Positions 16,428-25,985 of a DNA stretch of 64,000 nt are shown piece by piece. The stretch is from the NCBI RefSeq assembly GCF_014932895.1, contig NZ_JACYOF010000001.1:186001-250000 (forward strand), given 5' to 3'. The notes beneath the pieces were generated by a model that saw only the letters and a list, made by a program, of their open reading frames with translations, did no database searches and was not told where the DNA came from. Position numbers and translations under genes: made by a program. The stretch's first letter is position 1. Each line of letters opens with the position of its first letter. Source of the stretch: Bacillus thuringiensis (GTDB lineage Bacteria; Bacillota; Bacilli; Bacillales; Bacillaceae_G).

Positions 16428-16934
16428 TTACACTGTTTCTTCTTTTTTCAACAGTTCATCTACTTCGTCTTCTAACTCAATTAGTTTATCCCAATCATCG
16501 TTGTTTAACATTTCAAGCTGTGTTTCTAATAACATACGGAAACGAGTTCGGAATACTTTTGCTTGTTTCTTTAGCTCTTCAATATCAAAAGCAACTTTTC
16601 TTGATTTTACTAAAGCTTCGTTAATGATACGATCTGCATTCTTTTCAGCTTCACGCACAATTAATTTCGCTTCTTTTTGCGCATTACGTTTTACTTCTTC
16701 CGCTGCTTCTTGTGCAACAACGATAGATTTGTTTAACGTATCTTCAATATTAGAGAAGTGATCTAACTTTCCTTCTAATTGCGCAACTTTTTCTTCTAAA
16801 GCTTTTTTCTCACGAATGACTAATTCATAATCTTTGATAATTTGATCAAGAAACTCATTTACTTGATCTTCATCATAGCCACGGAATCCGCGACCAAATT
16901 CTTTGTTATGAATATCTAATGGTGTTAACGGCAC
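16428..16934 (-). CDS. divIVA: Cell-pole and septum scaffold protein DivIVA
   Basis: Binds negatively curved membrane and recruits MinJ/MinCD and chromosome-anchoring factors. The 168-residue protein begins with PLTPLDIHNKEFGRGFRGYDEDQVNEF, split here as PLTPLDIHNKEFGR and GFRGYDEDQV, the lipid-binding N-terminal domain with its exposed Phe-Arg, followed by long coiled coils to the C-terminus. The start is GTG at 16934, seven bases after GGAGG. It is the last gene of the ylm cluster, as in B. subtilis. Confidence 0.96.
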   Translation of the reverse strand: MPLTPLDIHNKEFGRGFRGYDEDQVNEFLDQIIKDYELVIREKKALEEKVAQLEGKLDHFSNIEDTLNKSIVVAQEAAEEVKRNAQKEAKLIVREAEKNADRIINEALVKSRKVAFDIEELKKQAKVFRTRFRMLLETQLEMLNNDDWDKLIELEDEVDELLKKEETV

Positions 16935-17023
16935 AACGCCACCTCCAAGTAGTTATCTAAATTTCCTCTTTCAATTATATCTTTTCTTCGACAAAATAGG
17001 AGAATTTCCTTCTAAAAAACCAA

Positions 17024-17791
17024 TCATTTTAGTATACCATACAAAATTCTCCATTTGTCGCGCTTTGTTCTACCTTCTACAGAAAATAATTTACTTCGCC
17101 CATATCCTCTCACTGAAAAAACATCCCCTGGATAACATTCATAAGAAGTTTGTTCTACTGTTTTCCAATTAACTTTTACTAAACCATTTTTTATAAGAGG
17201 TTGTATTTTCTGCCTGGATAGATGTAACATTTCTGCTAACATAACATCTAAACGAAGTGAAGAAACCGTTCCAGATTTCTCTCCCCATGTTTCATGCATC
17301 TGTAAAATTTGCTCTCCTTGTACAGGTGATAAGGAGACTTTTACTTTCCCTATTGATTGTAAGTTCATCTCAACGTACGATACGATTTCTTTCGCAACTA
17401 CAATTTGGGCACGATTTTCTTGAAGCAAAATATCACCACATTTTTCTCTCGTTAAACCAAGTGACATAAATGTACCTAATATTTGCCTATGTTCTAGCGT
17501 ATAAAACTTGGAAGGATAGTCAATTTCTAATACTTCTACTTGAAATTCTTCTTCATTTAATTCTAGATAGTCTGGATAAATGAGTGCTCTTCTACGCTCT
17601 GCATGAGGCGTTGTACCATCGAATTGCACAGCAACATCTCCTTGCCCTATTACCATAGAAACAATTTGTTGCTGTCTTGGATCAAGGAAATCTGTTAATT
17701 TCACTTGATGGTACTCCGCCGCTCGCTTCCACTCTAACACCTTATCCACAAAGACCTCTTCATCAGGCCTAAAATGTTCGTAGATGCTCAT
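17024..17791 (-). CDS. ylmH: S4-domain RNA-binding protein YlmH
   Basis: A 255-residue cytosolic protein with a C-terminal S4 RNA-binding domain (about 180-225, RLDVMLAEMLHLSRQKIQ) and an N-terminal domain typical of the YlmH family. In B. subtilis YlmH has been linked to rescue of stalled ribosomes; its presence beside division genes is conserved in Gram-positives. The role in this organism is inferred. Confidence 0.9.
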   Translation of the reverse strand: MSIYEHFRPDEEVFVDKVLEWKRAAEYHQVKLTDFLDPRQQQIVSMVIGQGDVAVQFDGTTPHAERRRALIYPDYLELNEEEFQVEVLEIDYPSKFYTLEHRQILGTFMSLGLTREKCGDILLQENRAQIVVAKEIVSYVEMNLQSIGKVKVSLSPVQGEQILQMHETWGEKSGTVSSLRLDVMLAEMLHLSRQKIQPLIKNGLVKVNWKTVEQTSYECYPGDVFSVRGYGRSKLFSVEGRTKRDKWRILYGILK

Positions 17792-17806
17792 GTATTTAAC
17801 CTCTTA

Positions 17807-18070
17807 CTATAAGAAATAGTTGAATAAACTTACCAGACCAATTTTAGCAAGTTTCAACGCAAAAATCGCAACGATTGGAGAAATATCAATCATACCAAGC
17901 GGCGGAATAAATCTGCGGAATGGTTCTAAATACGGTTCACAAATACGCGCAAGAAAATCTCCAAAAGTTGATTCCTTTGCACCAGGAAACCATGATAGGA
18001 GAATGTAAATAATAAGTGCCCACGAGTAAATCTCGATAGCAGAAAGTAAAACGTTTAAAACAGTTACCAT
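17807..18070 (-). CDS. ylmG: YggT-family membrane protein YlmG
   Basis: An 87-residue membrane protein with two hydrophobic segments (about 8-28 and 62-85) separated by the family's FARICEPYLEPFRRFIPP-like polar loop, here FLARICEPYLEPFRRFIPP. The family is conserved next to sepF in firmicutes, cyanobacteria and chloroplasts and is associated with division or membrane organisation. Molecular function unknown. Confidence 0.9.
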   Translation of the reverse strand: MVTVLNVLLSAIEIYSWALIIYILLSWFPGAKESTFGDFLARICEPYLEPFRRFIPPLGMIDISPIVAIFALKLAKIGLVSLFNYFL

Positions 18071-18076
18071 GGCGTA

Positions 18077-18547
18077 TTACCACCTCTTTATATTTGTGTC
18101 TTCTTCTTCACCGAATAACTCTGAAATTGCACCAACAATATCTACATTTTCAGGCGTACACATAAATGTTTTCGGTCCTATTTTTTGAATATCCCCGCCT
18201 ATAGCGTATACAGTACCACTTAAAAAGTCAACGATACGTACCGCTTGATCTGTAGACATTCTTTGTAAATTAATTACAACAGCTCGTCTACCTTTTAAAT
18301 GGTCCGCAATCCCTTGTGCTTCTGAATATGTGCGTGGTTCTAATAAAACAACTTTTGAAGATTGCTTTGCTGTTTCAATACTCACAACATTTTGCTTCGG
18401 TTGCACTTTCGTAAACGGAACATCTTGTTGTTCTGGGGGATCTTGTTGCTTTTTCATGTCTGTTTGCTCCTTTTCATAACTATATTGAGCTGCTTCTTTT
18501 TCTTCCGGTGTATCAAAAAAGAAGTATTTTACTTTTGACCAACTCAT
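18077..18547 (-). CDS. sepF: Cell division protein SepF
   Basis: Membrane-binding FtsZ partner that forms rings and tethers FtsZ filaments to the septal membrane, partly redundant with FtsA. The 156 residues include an N-terminal amphipathic helix ([15 protein letters not shown]), a charged linker (about 20-60) and the C-terminal SepF domain with [19 protein letters not shown] and [19 protein letters not shown] segments. Spaced six bases from ylmG and close to ylmE, so probably one transcript. Confidence 0.95.
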   Translation of the reverse strand: MSWSKVKYFFFDTPEEKEAAQYSYEKEQTDMKKQQDPPEQQDVPFTKVQPKQNVVSIETAKQSSKVVLLEPRTYSEAQGIADHLKGRRAVVINLQRMSTDQAVRIVDFLSGTVYAIGGDIQKIGPKTFMCTPENVDIVGAISELFGEEEDTNIKRW

Positions 18548-18566
18548 AAAAAGATTCTCCTTTCTT

Positions 18567-19250
18567 TTACGCTTTTCCTACTAAAATCGTTCCCAAACGA
18601 ATATATGTAGCACCTTCTTCAATTGCAATCGTGTAATCGTTGGACATCCCCATTGATAATTCTTTACATGGCGCGTGTAATAGTTCTAGCTCCTGCACCG
18701 CTGTTTGTAACTTACGCAAATCCTTAAAACAGCGTCGAATTTCTTCTTCTTCTTCTGTAAACGGAGCCATCGTCATTAATCCAACCACTTCAATCTTATC
18801 AAATTCTTGCAAACTTTGAATAAAAGAAATCGTTTCTTCTATTGCCAATCCTTGCTTTGATTCTTCAGATGATGTTTTCACCTGAATAAAACATTTAATT
18901 TTCTTATCAGCACGTTTTTGAATTTCTTTTGCAAGCGAAAGACGATCTAACGAATGTAAATAATCAATTTGATTTATGATTTCTTTTACTTTTCTCGTTT
19001 GTAATGATCCAATAAAATGCCACTTTACTTTTGAAGCGAAATGCTCGTATTTCTGTAAAAAACCTTCATTTCTATTTTCACCTAAATCGCTAATTCCAGC
19101 TTCAATTACTTCATTTGTTTTTTCAATTCCTACAGTTTTTGTAACTGCGACGAGTTTAATATCTTGTAACGAACGTCCAGCTCGTACACAAGATGCTTTA
19201 ATAGCTTCGTTTACAGTTGCTAAATTCTCTTGTACTGTCACTTGTTTCAT
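18567..19250 (-). CDS. ylmE: PLP-homeostasis protein, YggS/PROSC family
   Basis: A 227-residue alanine-racemase-fold protein that binds pyridoxal 5'-phosphate on Lys38 (KLVAVTKTV) and is thought to hold or deliver the cofactor. The conserved [10 protein letters not shown] and [20 protein letters not shown] segments, which contact the phosphate, are present. Its ATG overlaps the ylmD stop by four bases, so it is translationally coupled to pgeF. Confidence 0.92.
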   Translation of the reverse strand: MKQVTVQENLATVNEAIKASCVRAGRSLQDIKLVAVTKTVGIEKTNEVIEAGISDLGENRNEGFLQKYEHFASKVKWHFIGSLQTRKVKEIINQIDYLHSLDRLSLAKEIQKRADKKIKCFIQVKTSSEESKQGLAIEETISFIQSLQEFDKIEVVGLMTMAPFTEEEEEIRRCFKDLRKLQTAVQELELLHAPCKELSMGMSNDYTIAIEEGATYIRLGTILVGKA

Positions 19251-20056
19251 TCCTCCTTAAAACCTATGAAACTCAACATTCTCCCTGTCTTACCTTGATC
19301 ACGACGATGCGAGAAGAATAGTTGTTCCTCACAGCTTGTACAAAGAGATGACATTACAATATGCTCTTCTTTTATGCCTGCTTGTACACATAATATACGA
19401 TTAATTTCTTTTAGATTCATTGCGTACTGCCCATCAGAAATTTTTTTATAAGGAACAGAACCATTTACTACTTGCTGTGCTGCTGTTAATACTCGATCAT
19501 CGACAACATAACAACAAGATCCAATTGCGGGTCCAATTGCAACATGAATTTCATCACTTGAAACTCCTTCTGCATTCCACTTTTGGATCATTTCTTTTGC
19601 AATCTCTTTTACAGTCCCTTTCCAGCCAGCATGTGCAAGTCCTATCATACCATGTGATGGTGCATAAAAATAGAGTGGAACACAATCCGCGTAACAAGAT
19701 GTTAAAAGAACATCTTCATTAGTCGTATAAATGCCATCTGTTTTGGAAATGCCATCTTCGTAAGAATATACGCCACTTCCTCTTTCTTCTTGTCCTACTT
19801 TTTCAACATGATGATCATGTACTTGTTCAGAGCAAATCCAATTCTCTAATGGTTTGTGTAACTTATTCGCTAAAATGCGTCTGTTTTCATGAACGTTCTC
19901 CACGATATCATTCACATGTAATCCTAAATTCATCGCATGAAAGGAGCCCGTACTTATCCCACCATCTTTTGTCGTAAATCCAGCAGTAATGTTTCCAAGT
20001 TCTTTCCACGCTTGTAAATACAGTATACCGTCCACATATTTAAATGGTTCTCTCAT
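19247..20056 (-). CDS. pgeF: Peptidoglycan editing factor PgeF / YfiH family (YlmD)
   Basis: A 269-residue member of the laccase-domain (DUF152) family. Conserved metal-binding residues are seen in the CYADCVPLYFY and GLAHAGWKGTVKEI segments and in IGPAIGSCCYVV. Family members edit peptidoglycan precursors by removing wrong amino acids in E. coli or act as purine nucleoside phosphorylases in vitro; which applies here is not settled by sequence. Precedes ylmE with an ATGA overlap. Confidence 0.87.
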   Translation of the reverse strand: MREPFKYVDGILYLQAWKELGNITAGFTTKDGGISTGSFHAMNLGLHVNDIVENVHENRRILANKLHKPLENWICSEQVHDHHVEKVGQEERGSGVYSYEDGISKTDGIYTTNEDVLLTSCYADCVPLYFYAPSHGMIGLAHAGWKGTVKEIAKEMIQKWNAEGVSSDEIHVAIGPAIGSCCYVVDDRVLTAAQQVVNGSVPYKKISDGQYAMNLKEINRILCVQAGIKEEHIVMSSLCTSCEEQLFFSHRRDQGKTGRMLSFIGFKEE

Positions 20057-20084
20057 AAAGCGGCTCCTTTTAATTAAAATAACA

Positions 20085-20126
20085 GAAAAAAAGCATGGTA
20101 CTTCCTGTCTATTTTACCATACTTTT
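20085..20126 (-). terminator. Intrinsic terminator after ylmC
   Basis: On the minus strand, AGTATGGTA pairs with TACCATGCT (one wobble; 20115-20123 with 20092-20100) across a 14-base loop and is followed by seven T residues. It would separate ylmC from pgeF. Confidence 0.72.
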
Positions 20127-20174
20127 ATTTTTTCATAATGCCAACAGAAAAAAAAGAGGAATTTGTAATATTCT

Positions 20175-20459
20175 TTATGAAATTGTCGGTGTTTGTATTG
20201 ATTCTGTTACAGAATTAACAGGATTTACTCTTACAAGTATGACATCCTCCCCAATTTTCATAATTTCCTCCCAAGGAATTACAACTTCTACGTCTTTTCC
20301 AAAAATCCCTAGCATGCGTGCTTGTTTAGAAATAATAACAGATTTAATTTTCCCAGTATCTATATCAATATCGATGTCTCCAATATTTCCAAGTCTTTTG
20401 CCATCCGAAATATTTACAACATCCTTCATTTGAAACTCTGAAATTCGTATCACTTTCAT
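20175..20459 (-). CDS. ylmC: PRC-barrel protein YlmC/YmxH
   Basis: A 94-residue protein of the YlmC/YmxH family with a PRC-barrel-like beta fold, found next to sigG in many spore formers. It begins MKVIRISEFQMKDVVNISDG and has the DIDIDIDTGKIKSVII strand typical of the family. I use the ATG at 20459 (AAGGGAGAGG just upstream) and not the in-frame ATG at 20498, which gives an unusual extension. Function unknown; sporulation association is by context. Confidence 0.85.
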   Translation of the reverse strand: MKVIRISEFQMKDVVNISDGKRLGNIGDIDIDIDTGKIKSVIISKQARMLGIFGKDVEVVIPWEEIMKIGEDVILVRVNPVNSVTESIQTPTIS

Positions 20460-20601
20460 CCTCTCCCTTATATGGCGAATTGGAAGTACAAAGAACACTG
20501 TATCTCACATGAAATTAACAAGAAGTAACCGCTGCTAAGCCCCATATTCTTTTCATTATATGAGCACATCCTCCCTACTATGAGCGCAAACCGTATTACA
20601 T

Positions 20602-20634
20602 ATAAAAAGGTCTCACCAAAAATGGTGAGAACCT
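20602..20634 (-). terminator. Intrinsic terminator after sigG
   Basis: Stem TCTCACCA / TGGTGAGA with AAAA loop (20611-20618, 20623-20630), extended by AAGG/CCTT with one bulge, followed by CTTTTTAT on the minus strand. Confidence 0.82.
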
Positions 20635-21413
20635 TATCCTTGAATCGTTTTATTCATTTGTTTAATAGCTGATTTCTCTAAACGTGATACTTGCGCTTGA
20701 GAAATCCCAATTTCTTCTGCAACTTCCATTTGTGTCTTTCCTTGAAAGAAACGTTTTCGAATAATCATTTTCTCACGATCATTTAAACGCTTCATTCCTT
20801 CTTTCAGTGCTAACTCTTCAACCCACTGCTCGTCCTTTTGCTTTTCATCACTTAACTGATCCATAACAAAGATAGGATCTCCTCCATCATTATAAATCGG
20901 CTCAAATAATGACACTGGATCTTGAATTGCATCTAAAGCAAAAACAATTTCTTCATGAGTCACTTCCAGAACTTTTGCAATATCCATTGCTGTTGGTTCT
21001 TTCGAATTTTCTGCAATCAACTTTTCCCTTACTTGCAACGCTTTATACGCAATATCTCGTAATGAGCGAGACACACGAATCGGATTGTTATCACGTAAAT
21101 ATCTGCGTATTTCCCCAATGATCATCGGCACAGCATACGTTGAAAATTTTACATTTTGGCCTAAATCAAAGTTATCAATAGATTTCATAAGTCCGATGCA
21201 GCCAACTTGAAATAAATCGTCAACATATTCTCCTCTGTTATTAAATCTTTGGATGACGCTCAGTACAAGACGTAAGTTTCCATTCACTAATTTCTCTCTT
21301 GCGCTTATCTCTCCACTTTGCATTTCACGAAATAATTTACGCATTTCTTCATTTTTTAGTACTGGAAGTTTAGCTGTATCAACACCGCAAATTTCTACTT
21401 TGTTTCTCGTCAA
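20634..21413 (-). CDS. sigG: Late forespore sigma factor SigG
   Basis: Directs late forespore transcription (SASP genes, germination genes). The 259-residue sigma-70 factor opens with TRNKVEICGVDTAKLPVL, characteristic of SigG and its anti-sigma contact region, then region 2 (NFDLGQNVKFSTYAVPMIIG) and the region 4 helix-turn-helix (KTQMEVAEEIGISQAQVSRL). The start is TTG at 21413, seven bases after AGGAGG; a weak start in line with limited early translation. It lies downstream of sigE but behind a strong terminator and has its own SigF/G-like promoter. Confidence 0.97.
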   Translation of the reverse strand: MTRNKVEICGVDTAKLPVLKNEEMRKLFREMQSGEISAREKLVNGNLRLVLSVIQRFNNRGEYVDDLFQVGCIGLMKSIDNFDLGQNVKFSTYAVPMIIGEIRRYLRDNNPIRVSRSLRDIAYKALQVREKLIAENSKEPTAMDIAKVLEVTHEEIVFALDAIQDPVSLFEPIYNDGGDPIFVMDQLSDEKQKDEQWVEELALKEGMKRLNDREKMIIRKRFFQGKTQMEVAEEIGISQAQVSRLEKSAIKQMNKTIQG

Positions 21414-21450
21414 AGTGTTCCCTCCTATCGGGAGTTGCTGTACAGTGTAA

Positions 21451-21478
21451 AGTATTTCCTTTGAAGGGGATTTTATGC
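21451..21478 (-). promoter_or_regulatory. SigF/SigG-type promoter of sigG
   Basis: -35 GCATA (21474-21478) and -10 GGAAATACT (21451-21459), which matches the SigF pattern GGNNANANT at every fixed position, with 14 bases between. Expected start near 21443. This is the arrangement known for sigG in B. subtilis. Confidence 0.8.
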
Positions 21479-21529
21479 ATGTGGTTTACTCTTCTTTTTT
21501 CACTTTAGTTGCCTCTCATAATACAACTA

Positions 21530-21571
21530 AAAAGAATAAGACCAGCCTAGATAACGGCTGGTCTTATTCTT
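21530..21571 (-). terminator. Strong intrinsic terminator between sigE and sigG
   Basis: A perfect 16-bp stem AAGAATAAGACCAGCC / GGCTGGTCTTATTCTT (21532-21547 with 21556-21571) beginning at the sigE stop, followed by a short T-rich stretch. It would limit read-through of the spoIIG transcript into sigG. Confidence 0.88.
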
Positions 21572-22290
21572 CACACCATTTTATTAAATTCTTTTCGTAA
21601 TCTTTTTATGATTCTTTTTTCTAAACGCGAAATATATGACTGTGAAATTCCAAGCATGTCCGCCACATCTTTTTGTGTCTTTTCCTCTCCTCCAGCAAGC
21701 CCAAACCGAAGCTCCATAATTTGTTTTTCACGATCATTTAATTGATGCAATGCTTTCATTAGAAGATGTCGATCTACAGTAGCTTCTAAATCTTTTGTAA
21801 TAATATCATCATCCGTACCTAACACATCTGATAATAATAGTTCATTCCCATCCCAATCAATATTTAGCGGTTCGTCAAAAGAAACTTCCGAACGATTTTT
21901 ATTATTACGACGCAAATGCATTAAAATCTCATTTTCTATACAACGAGATGCATATGTTGCTAATTTTATTTTCTTTTCTGGATTAAATGTATTCACCGCT
22001 TTAATAAGGCCGATTGTTCCTATGCTAATCAAATCTTCAATATTTATCCCTGTATTTTCAAATTTTCTTGCTATATATACAACTAGCCGTAAGTTGCGTT
22101 CAATAAGTAATGATCTTGCTGCCTGATCACCTTTTGGCAATTTATTTAAAAGAACTTCTTCCTCTTCTTTCGTTAACGGCGGTGGTAACGCCTCACTACC
22201 ACCAATATAATAAATTTCATCGGTCTTAATTCCTAATTTCAGCAATACTTTATACCAAAGGTACACTAAATAAAATTTAAATTTCATCAT
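21571..22290 (-). CDS. sigE: Pro-SigE, early mother-cell sigma factor
   Basis: Made as an inactive precursor and processed by SpoIIGA in the mother cell. The 239-residue form (start at 22290, nine bases after GAGAGG) matches the usual length; the first ~28 residues form the hydrophobic/basic pro-sequence ending near DEIYYIGG. Region 2 ([20 protein letters not shown]) and region 4 ([20 protein letters not shown]) are intact. It follows spoIIGA closely, forming the spoIIG operon. Confidence 0.97.
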   Translation of the reverse strand: MMKFKFYLVYLWYKVLLKLGIKTDEIYYIGGSEALPPPLTKEEEEVLLNKLPKGDQAARSLLIERNLRLVVYIARKFENTGINIEDLISIGTIGLIKAVNTFNPEKKIKLATYASRCIENEILMHLRRNNKNRSEVSFDEPLNIDWDGNELLLSDVLGTDDDIITKDLEATVDRHLLMKALHQLNDREKQIMELRFGLAGGEEKTQKDVADMLGISQSYISRLEKRIIKRLRKEFNKMV

Positions 22291-22309
22291 ATTATCCCGC
22301 CTCTCATAA

Positions 22310-23227
22310 TTAAGCAATTACCATCTTTTGCGAAATCAACATTTTTGGATGTACAATGCATTGATACTCTCCGTTAGTAGACAATTGTTGCGTATTTAAT
22401 CCAATCAATACTTTGTGTACAACAATAGAACTACCTTCATGAAATACTTGCACACTGTCTGGCTTAATTGCCCATAAAAATTGATTCTCTACTCCTACTG
22501 CTCGGAAAGGAATTAAACGTAATTTTGTCCCCCATCCAGAATCATTTTCTGGTATTTGAGGAATTTCTGTTTTGGAATAAATTTGTTCTGTTAACCAAGC
22601 TGGTAAACAATGTTCTAATGATGAAATATGCATAATCATAACGGGTGTTTTTGTTAACGGGTCGTAAAGTTGATTCCCACTATCAATTAGACCTGCGAGT
22701 TCTAGTTCTTCTTCAGCTAATTGAATTTTCACTTTCACAATTTGGTCATAGTGTATTTTCGTGACCTCTACGCTTTCAATACGCTTTTTAGAAAAATAAT
22801 AAATCACTGGAAAACCCAAAATAACAAACAACCAACTAATTGGATCACCGTAAGAAATTGATTTAGACTGAACCAATCCACTTACCATTTCATTCGTTTG
22901 CAAAAAGAAATGTGTTCCCATTAATCCACCGCCAACCATAAAGGTTACAAAGTAAAAAGTAAAAACAGTTTGTGCATAATTTCTAAACGATGTAAAACCA
23001 AATGCTGTATACACGATAAGTAATGAGTACAGTAGTTTCATAATTGGATGTGTCATCATAGAAGCAAAAGGGGTAAAGGCAAAAATAACAATGGTTGAAC
23101 CTATAAATGCCCCTAACACAAGCCTCCATCTTTTGATCTTCTTTTTTAACACGGTAGCCGTTAATAAAAGTAAAAGAAAATCAATGCAGGCGTTTAACAA
23201 CCAAACAAGGTCGGCGTAAACAACCAA
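22310..23227 (-). CDS. spoIIGA: Pro-SigE processing aspartic protease SpoIIGA
   Basis: Membrane protease that cleaves pro-SigE after a signal from the forespore (SpoIIR). The 305-residue protein has five hydrophobic segments in its N-terminal half (residues about 4-145) and a C-terminal protease domain with the catalytic motif [11 protein letters not shown], Asp182. The start is TTG at 23227, six bases after GAGGTG; the upstream in-frame ATG codons overlap the -10 box of the promoter and cannot be in the mRNA. Confidence 0.95.
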   Translation of the reverse strand: MVVYADLVWLLNACIDFLLLLLTATVLKKKIKRWRLVLGAFIGSTIVIFAFTPFASMMTHPIMKLLYSLLIVYTAFGFTSFRNYAQTVFTFYFVTFMVGGGLMGTHFFLQTNEMVSGLVQSKSISYGDPISWLFVILGFPVIYYFSKKRIESVEVTKIHYDQIVKVKIQLAEEELELAGLIDSGNQLYDPLTKTPVMIMHISSLEHCLPAWLTEQIYSKTEIPQIPENDSGWGTKLRLIPFRAVGVENQFLWAIKPDSVQVFHEGSSIVVHKVLIGLNTQQLSTNGEYQCIVHPKMLISQKMVIA

Positions 23228-23257
23228 ACAATTCACCTCTTTTTTTAAGTTGAGACT

Positions 23258-23291
23258 AGTATAATGCATATCCAATAGGAAAGTGTGTCAA
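23258..23291 (-). promoter_or_regulatory. spoIIG promoter with 22-bp spacer (Spo0A-activated type)
   Basis: A consensus -35 TTGACA (23286-23291) and -10 TATACT (23258-23263) are separated by 22 bp, the abnormal spacing known for the B. subtilis spoIIG promoter, which SigA polymerase uses only with Spo0A. Upstream (about 23325-23345) are two imperfect 0A-box-like sequences, ACCGACA and TGTCTAGAA. The spacing is seen; Spo0A control is inferred from the B. subtilis case. Confidence 0.82.
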
Positions 23292-23422
23292 TTTGCGGAG
23301 GTGTTTTTTTGTTATTTTGTGATTTCTAGACATAATCTGTCGGTAAAAAATAATAGTATCGTTTCATAGAATGCTATATTTTTATTTTTTCTACGGATTA
23401 TAAATCTAAATATACAAAATAA

Positions 23423-23447
23423 AAAAGATCTGCTCAGCAGATCTTTT
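23423..23447 (-). terminator. Second hairpin after ftsZ
   Basis: Palindrome AAAAGATCTGCT / AGCAGATCTTTT with T-rich flanks, downstream of the main ftsZ terminator; acts on either strand as a back-up terminator. Confidence 0.72.
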
Positions 23448-23460
23448 CCATTAAAAAAAC

Positions 23461-23486
23461 AAAAAAGGAGCATGAATGCTCCTTTT
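23461..23486 (-). terminator. Intrinsic terminator after ftsZ
   Basis: An 11-bp stem AAAAGGAGCAT / ATGCTCCTTTT with two-base loop, immediately downstream of the ftsZ stop and followed by a T tract on the minus strand. Confidence 0.88.
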
Positions 23487-23489
23487 CTT

Positions 23490-24644
23490 TTATCGTCTAC
23501 GACGGTTACGTAAGAATGCTGGAATATCGATATCATCTGAATCTGAATGACGATCATGTACAACCGGCTCTTCACGCTTCATTTCACGTTTTACTTCACG
23601 TTGTTTTGAAGGTTGAGCTACTGGTTGTTGTTGCTGTTGCGTGTGATTCGCAGTCGGACGAATAATTGGCTTTGGTGGTTGAGTTGCAATTGTATCATCA
23701 AAACCAGTTGCAATCACAGTTACAACGATATCATCTTTTAATCCTTCATTAATAACAGAACCGAAGATCATATTTACTTCAGGATCCGAAGCTGAAGCTA
23801 CAATGTCTGCCGCTTCTTGTACTTCGTATAAGCTTAAGTTAGCTCCACCCGTAATGTTCATAATCACACCTTGAGCTCCATCAATAGATGTTTCTAGTAA
23901 TGGACTAGAAATCGCTTTTTTCGCGGCTTCAGCAGCACGATTTTCTCCGTTACCAGAACCAATACCCATTAAAGCAGAACCTCTATTAGACATAATTGTC
24001 TTTACATCTGCAAAGTCTAAGTTAATTAAACCTGGTGTTGCAATTAAATCCGAAATACCTTGAACACCTTGACGTAATACGTTATCTGCTTCACGGAACG
24101 CTTCTAACATCGGCGTATTTTTATCAACAATCTCTAATAAGCGATCGTTTGGAATTACAATAAGTGTATCTACATTTTCTTTAAATGCCGCAATACCAGA
24201 TGCAGCTTGCGTTGCACGCTTACGTCCTTCAAATGTAAATGGACGTGTTACCACACCAACTGTTAACGCACCTAATTCTTTTGCAACTTGAGCAACAACT
24301 GGAGCTGCACCAGTTCCAGTTCCGCCGCCCATACCAGCAGTTACGAAGACCATATCTGCACCACGAAGTGCTTCTTGGATTTGTTCTTTACTTTCTTCTG
24401 CCGCTTTTTTCCCTACTTCAGGGTTTGCGCCAGCACCAAGTCCACGCGTTAATTTTCCACCAATTTGCATTTTCGTTTCAGCTTTTGATAGATTTAATGC
24501 TTGTGCATCAGTATTCACAGCGATAAAGTCTACACCTTGTACACCGTGTTCAATCATACGGTTTACAGCATTGTTTCCGCCACCGCCGACACCGATAACT
24601 TTTATATTCGCTAATTGATCTTGAGTAGTATCAAACTCTAACAT
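23490..24644 (-). CDS. ftsZ: Cell division GTPase FtsZ
   Basis: Tubulin homologue that forms the Z ring. The 384 residues contain the GTP-binding signature GGGTGTG at 106-112, the catalytic T7 loop ([11 protein letters not shown]) near 207-217, a glutamine-rich flexible linker (about 318-370) and the conserved C-terminal peptide [14 protein letters not shown] that binds FtsA and SepF. It follows ftsA by 39 bases and ends the ftsA-ftsZ transcript at tandem terminators. Confidence 0.98.
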   Translation of the reverse strand: MLEFDTTQDQLANIKVIGVGGGGNNAVNRMIEHGVQGVDFIAVNTDAQALNLSKAETKMQIGGKLTRGLGAGANPEVGKKAAEESKEQIQEALRGADMVFVTAGMGGGTGTGAAPVVAQVAKELGALTVGVVTRPFTFEGRKRATQAASGIAAFKENVDTLIVIPNDRLLEIVDKNTPMLEAFREADNVLRQGVQGISDLIATPGLINLDFADVKTIMSNRGSALMGIGSGNGENRAAEAAKKAISSPLLETSIDGAQGVIMNITGGANLSLYEVQEAADIVASASDPEVNMIFGSVINEGLKDDIVVTVIATGFDDTIATQPPKPIIRPTANHTQQQQQPVAQPSKQREVKREMKREEPVVHDRHSDSDDIDIPAFLRNRRRR

Positions 24645-24683
24645 GTCGAAATCCCCCTAGAACCTCATTTTTCGTGTCCAATT

Positions 24684-25985
24684 TTAATCCCATAAATAAC
24701 GGAATACACGTTTTACTTTTGACATCATACGGTCATCATTTTGATTATTATTGTTTTGATTACGAGTTTTTTGTTTCGCAGGTTGCTGTTGTACCGGCAT
24801 TGGTGCTGGTACTGGTTCAAAATGCTCTTGCTTTTCCTGCACGTTTTTCCCACGTAATTTAGCTTTTTGATATGAGTGTTTAATTAAACCTACTCCAATT
24901 GTATATTGTGGCTCACGCACACCAATATAATCAGGAGTTGCTATACGAACGTTTTCATGTAAGATATCATATGCAAGATCAAGAACACCTGGCATAGAAG
25001 CAATTCCGCCAGTTAGTACATAGCCAGAAGCAACTTGCTTTATTCCTAACTTACGTACTTCTTCTTGAACAAACATTAAAATTTCCTCTACACGAGCCTC
25101 GATAATATCCGATAATTCCAATTGTGAATACTGTTCTGTTTGATCGCTCCCCATAATAGGAACCGTAAACATTTCTTCTTCAGATGCTGTATCATAAAAA
25201 GCATGTCCATATTTCAACTTAATTTGATCTGCATTTTCTGTTGAAGTTTTCAACCCAATCGCAATATCCTTCGTTATATGGTCTCCACCTAGTGGCAATA
25301 CGCTCGTCGCTTGCAACTCTCCATCTTTAAAAATAGATAAAGTCGTAGAGCCTCCCCCAATATCGACAAGGGCTACTCCTCTATTTTTTTCATCTGAAGA
25401 TAAAGCAACTGTCGCCGCTGCTAAAGGTTGAAGACAAATATCAACAATTTCAAGACCTGCTTTTTCTACACAACGAAGTAAGTTATGTAGTAAAGTTCTC
25501 GAGCCTGTAATAAGTGTACCTTCCATTTCTAATCTTACACCGATCATCCCACGTGGATCGTTAATCTCGTCAAGACCGTCTACAATGAACTGTCGAGGTA
25601 CCACATCAATAAACTCACGTTCAGGAGCAATTGACACAACTTGTGCTGCATCTAGAACGCGTAAGACATCTTCATTCCCGATTTCACGATCTTCATTTGA
25701 AACAGCGACTACTCCATGACAAGGAAGTAGCTGTACCTGGTTTGCATTGACACCTACTACAACTTGCTCAATGTGGATTCCCACCATGCGCTCAGCTTGT
25801 TCAATTGCTTTTTTAATTGATCGAACAGTCTCATCTATATCAACTATCGATCCCTTCTTTAAACCATTTGATTTTACATTTCCAACACCAATAATGTTTA
25901 AGCTGTCATTAACCATTTCACCAATGATGACTTTAACATTGGATGTACCGATGTCAAGACTAACATATATTTCATTGCTGTTCAT
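24684..25985 (-). CDS. ftsA: Cell division actin-like protein FtsA
   Basis: Actin-fold ATPase that anchors FtsZ to the membrane. The 433-residue protein has the phosphate-1 motif SLDIGTSNVKVIIG at the N-terminus, phosphate-2 VDIGGGSTTLSIF, and the C-terminal amphipathic membrane-targeting helix (SKVKRVFRYLWD). A proline- and glutamine-rich spacer precedes this helix. Cotranscribed with ftsZ. Confidence 0.97.
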   Translation of the reverse strand: MNSNEIYVSLDIGTSNVKVIIGEMVNDSLNIIGVGNVKSNGLKKGSIVDIDETVRSIKKAIEQAERMVGIHIEQVVVGVNANQVQLLPCHGVVAVSNEDREIGNEDVLRVLDAAQVVSIAPEREFIDVVPRQFIVDGLDEINDPRGMIGVRLEMEGTLITGSRTLLHNLLRCVEKAGLEIVDICLQPLAAATVALSSDEKNRGVALVDIGGGSTTLSIFKDGELQATSVLPLGGDHITKDIAIGLKTSTENADQIKLKYGHAFYDTASEEEMFTVPIMGSDQTEQYSQLELSDIIEARVEEILMFVQEEVRKLGIKQVASGYVLTGGIASMPGVLDLAYDILHENVRIATPDYIGVREPQYTIGVGLIKHSYQKAKLRGKNVQEKQEHFEPVPAPMPVQQQPAKQKTRNQNNNNQNDDRMMSKVKRVFRYLWD

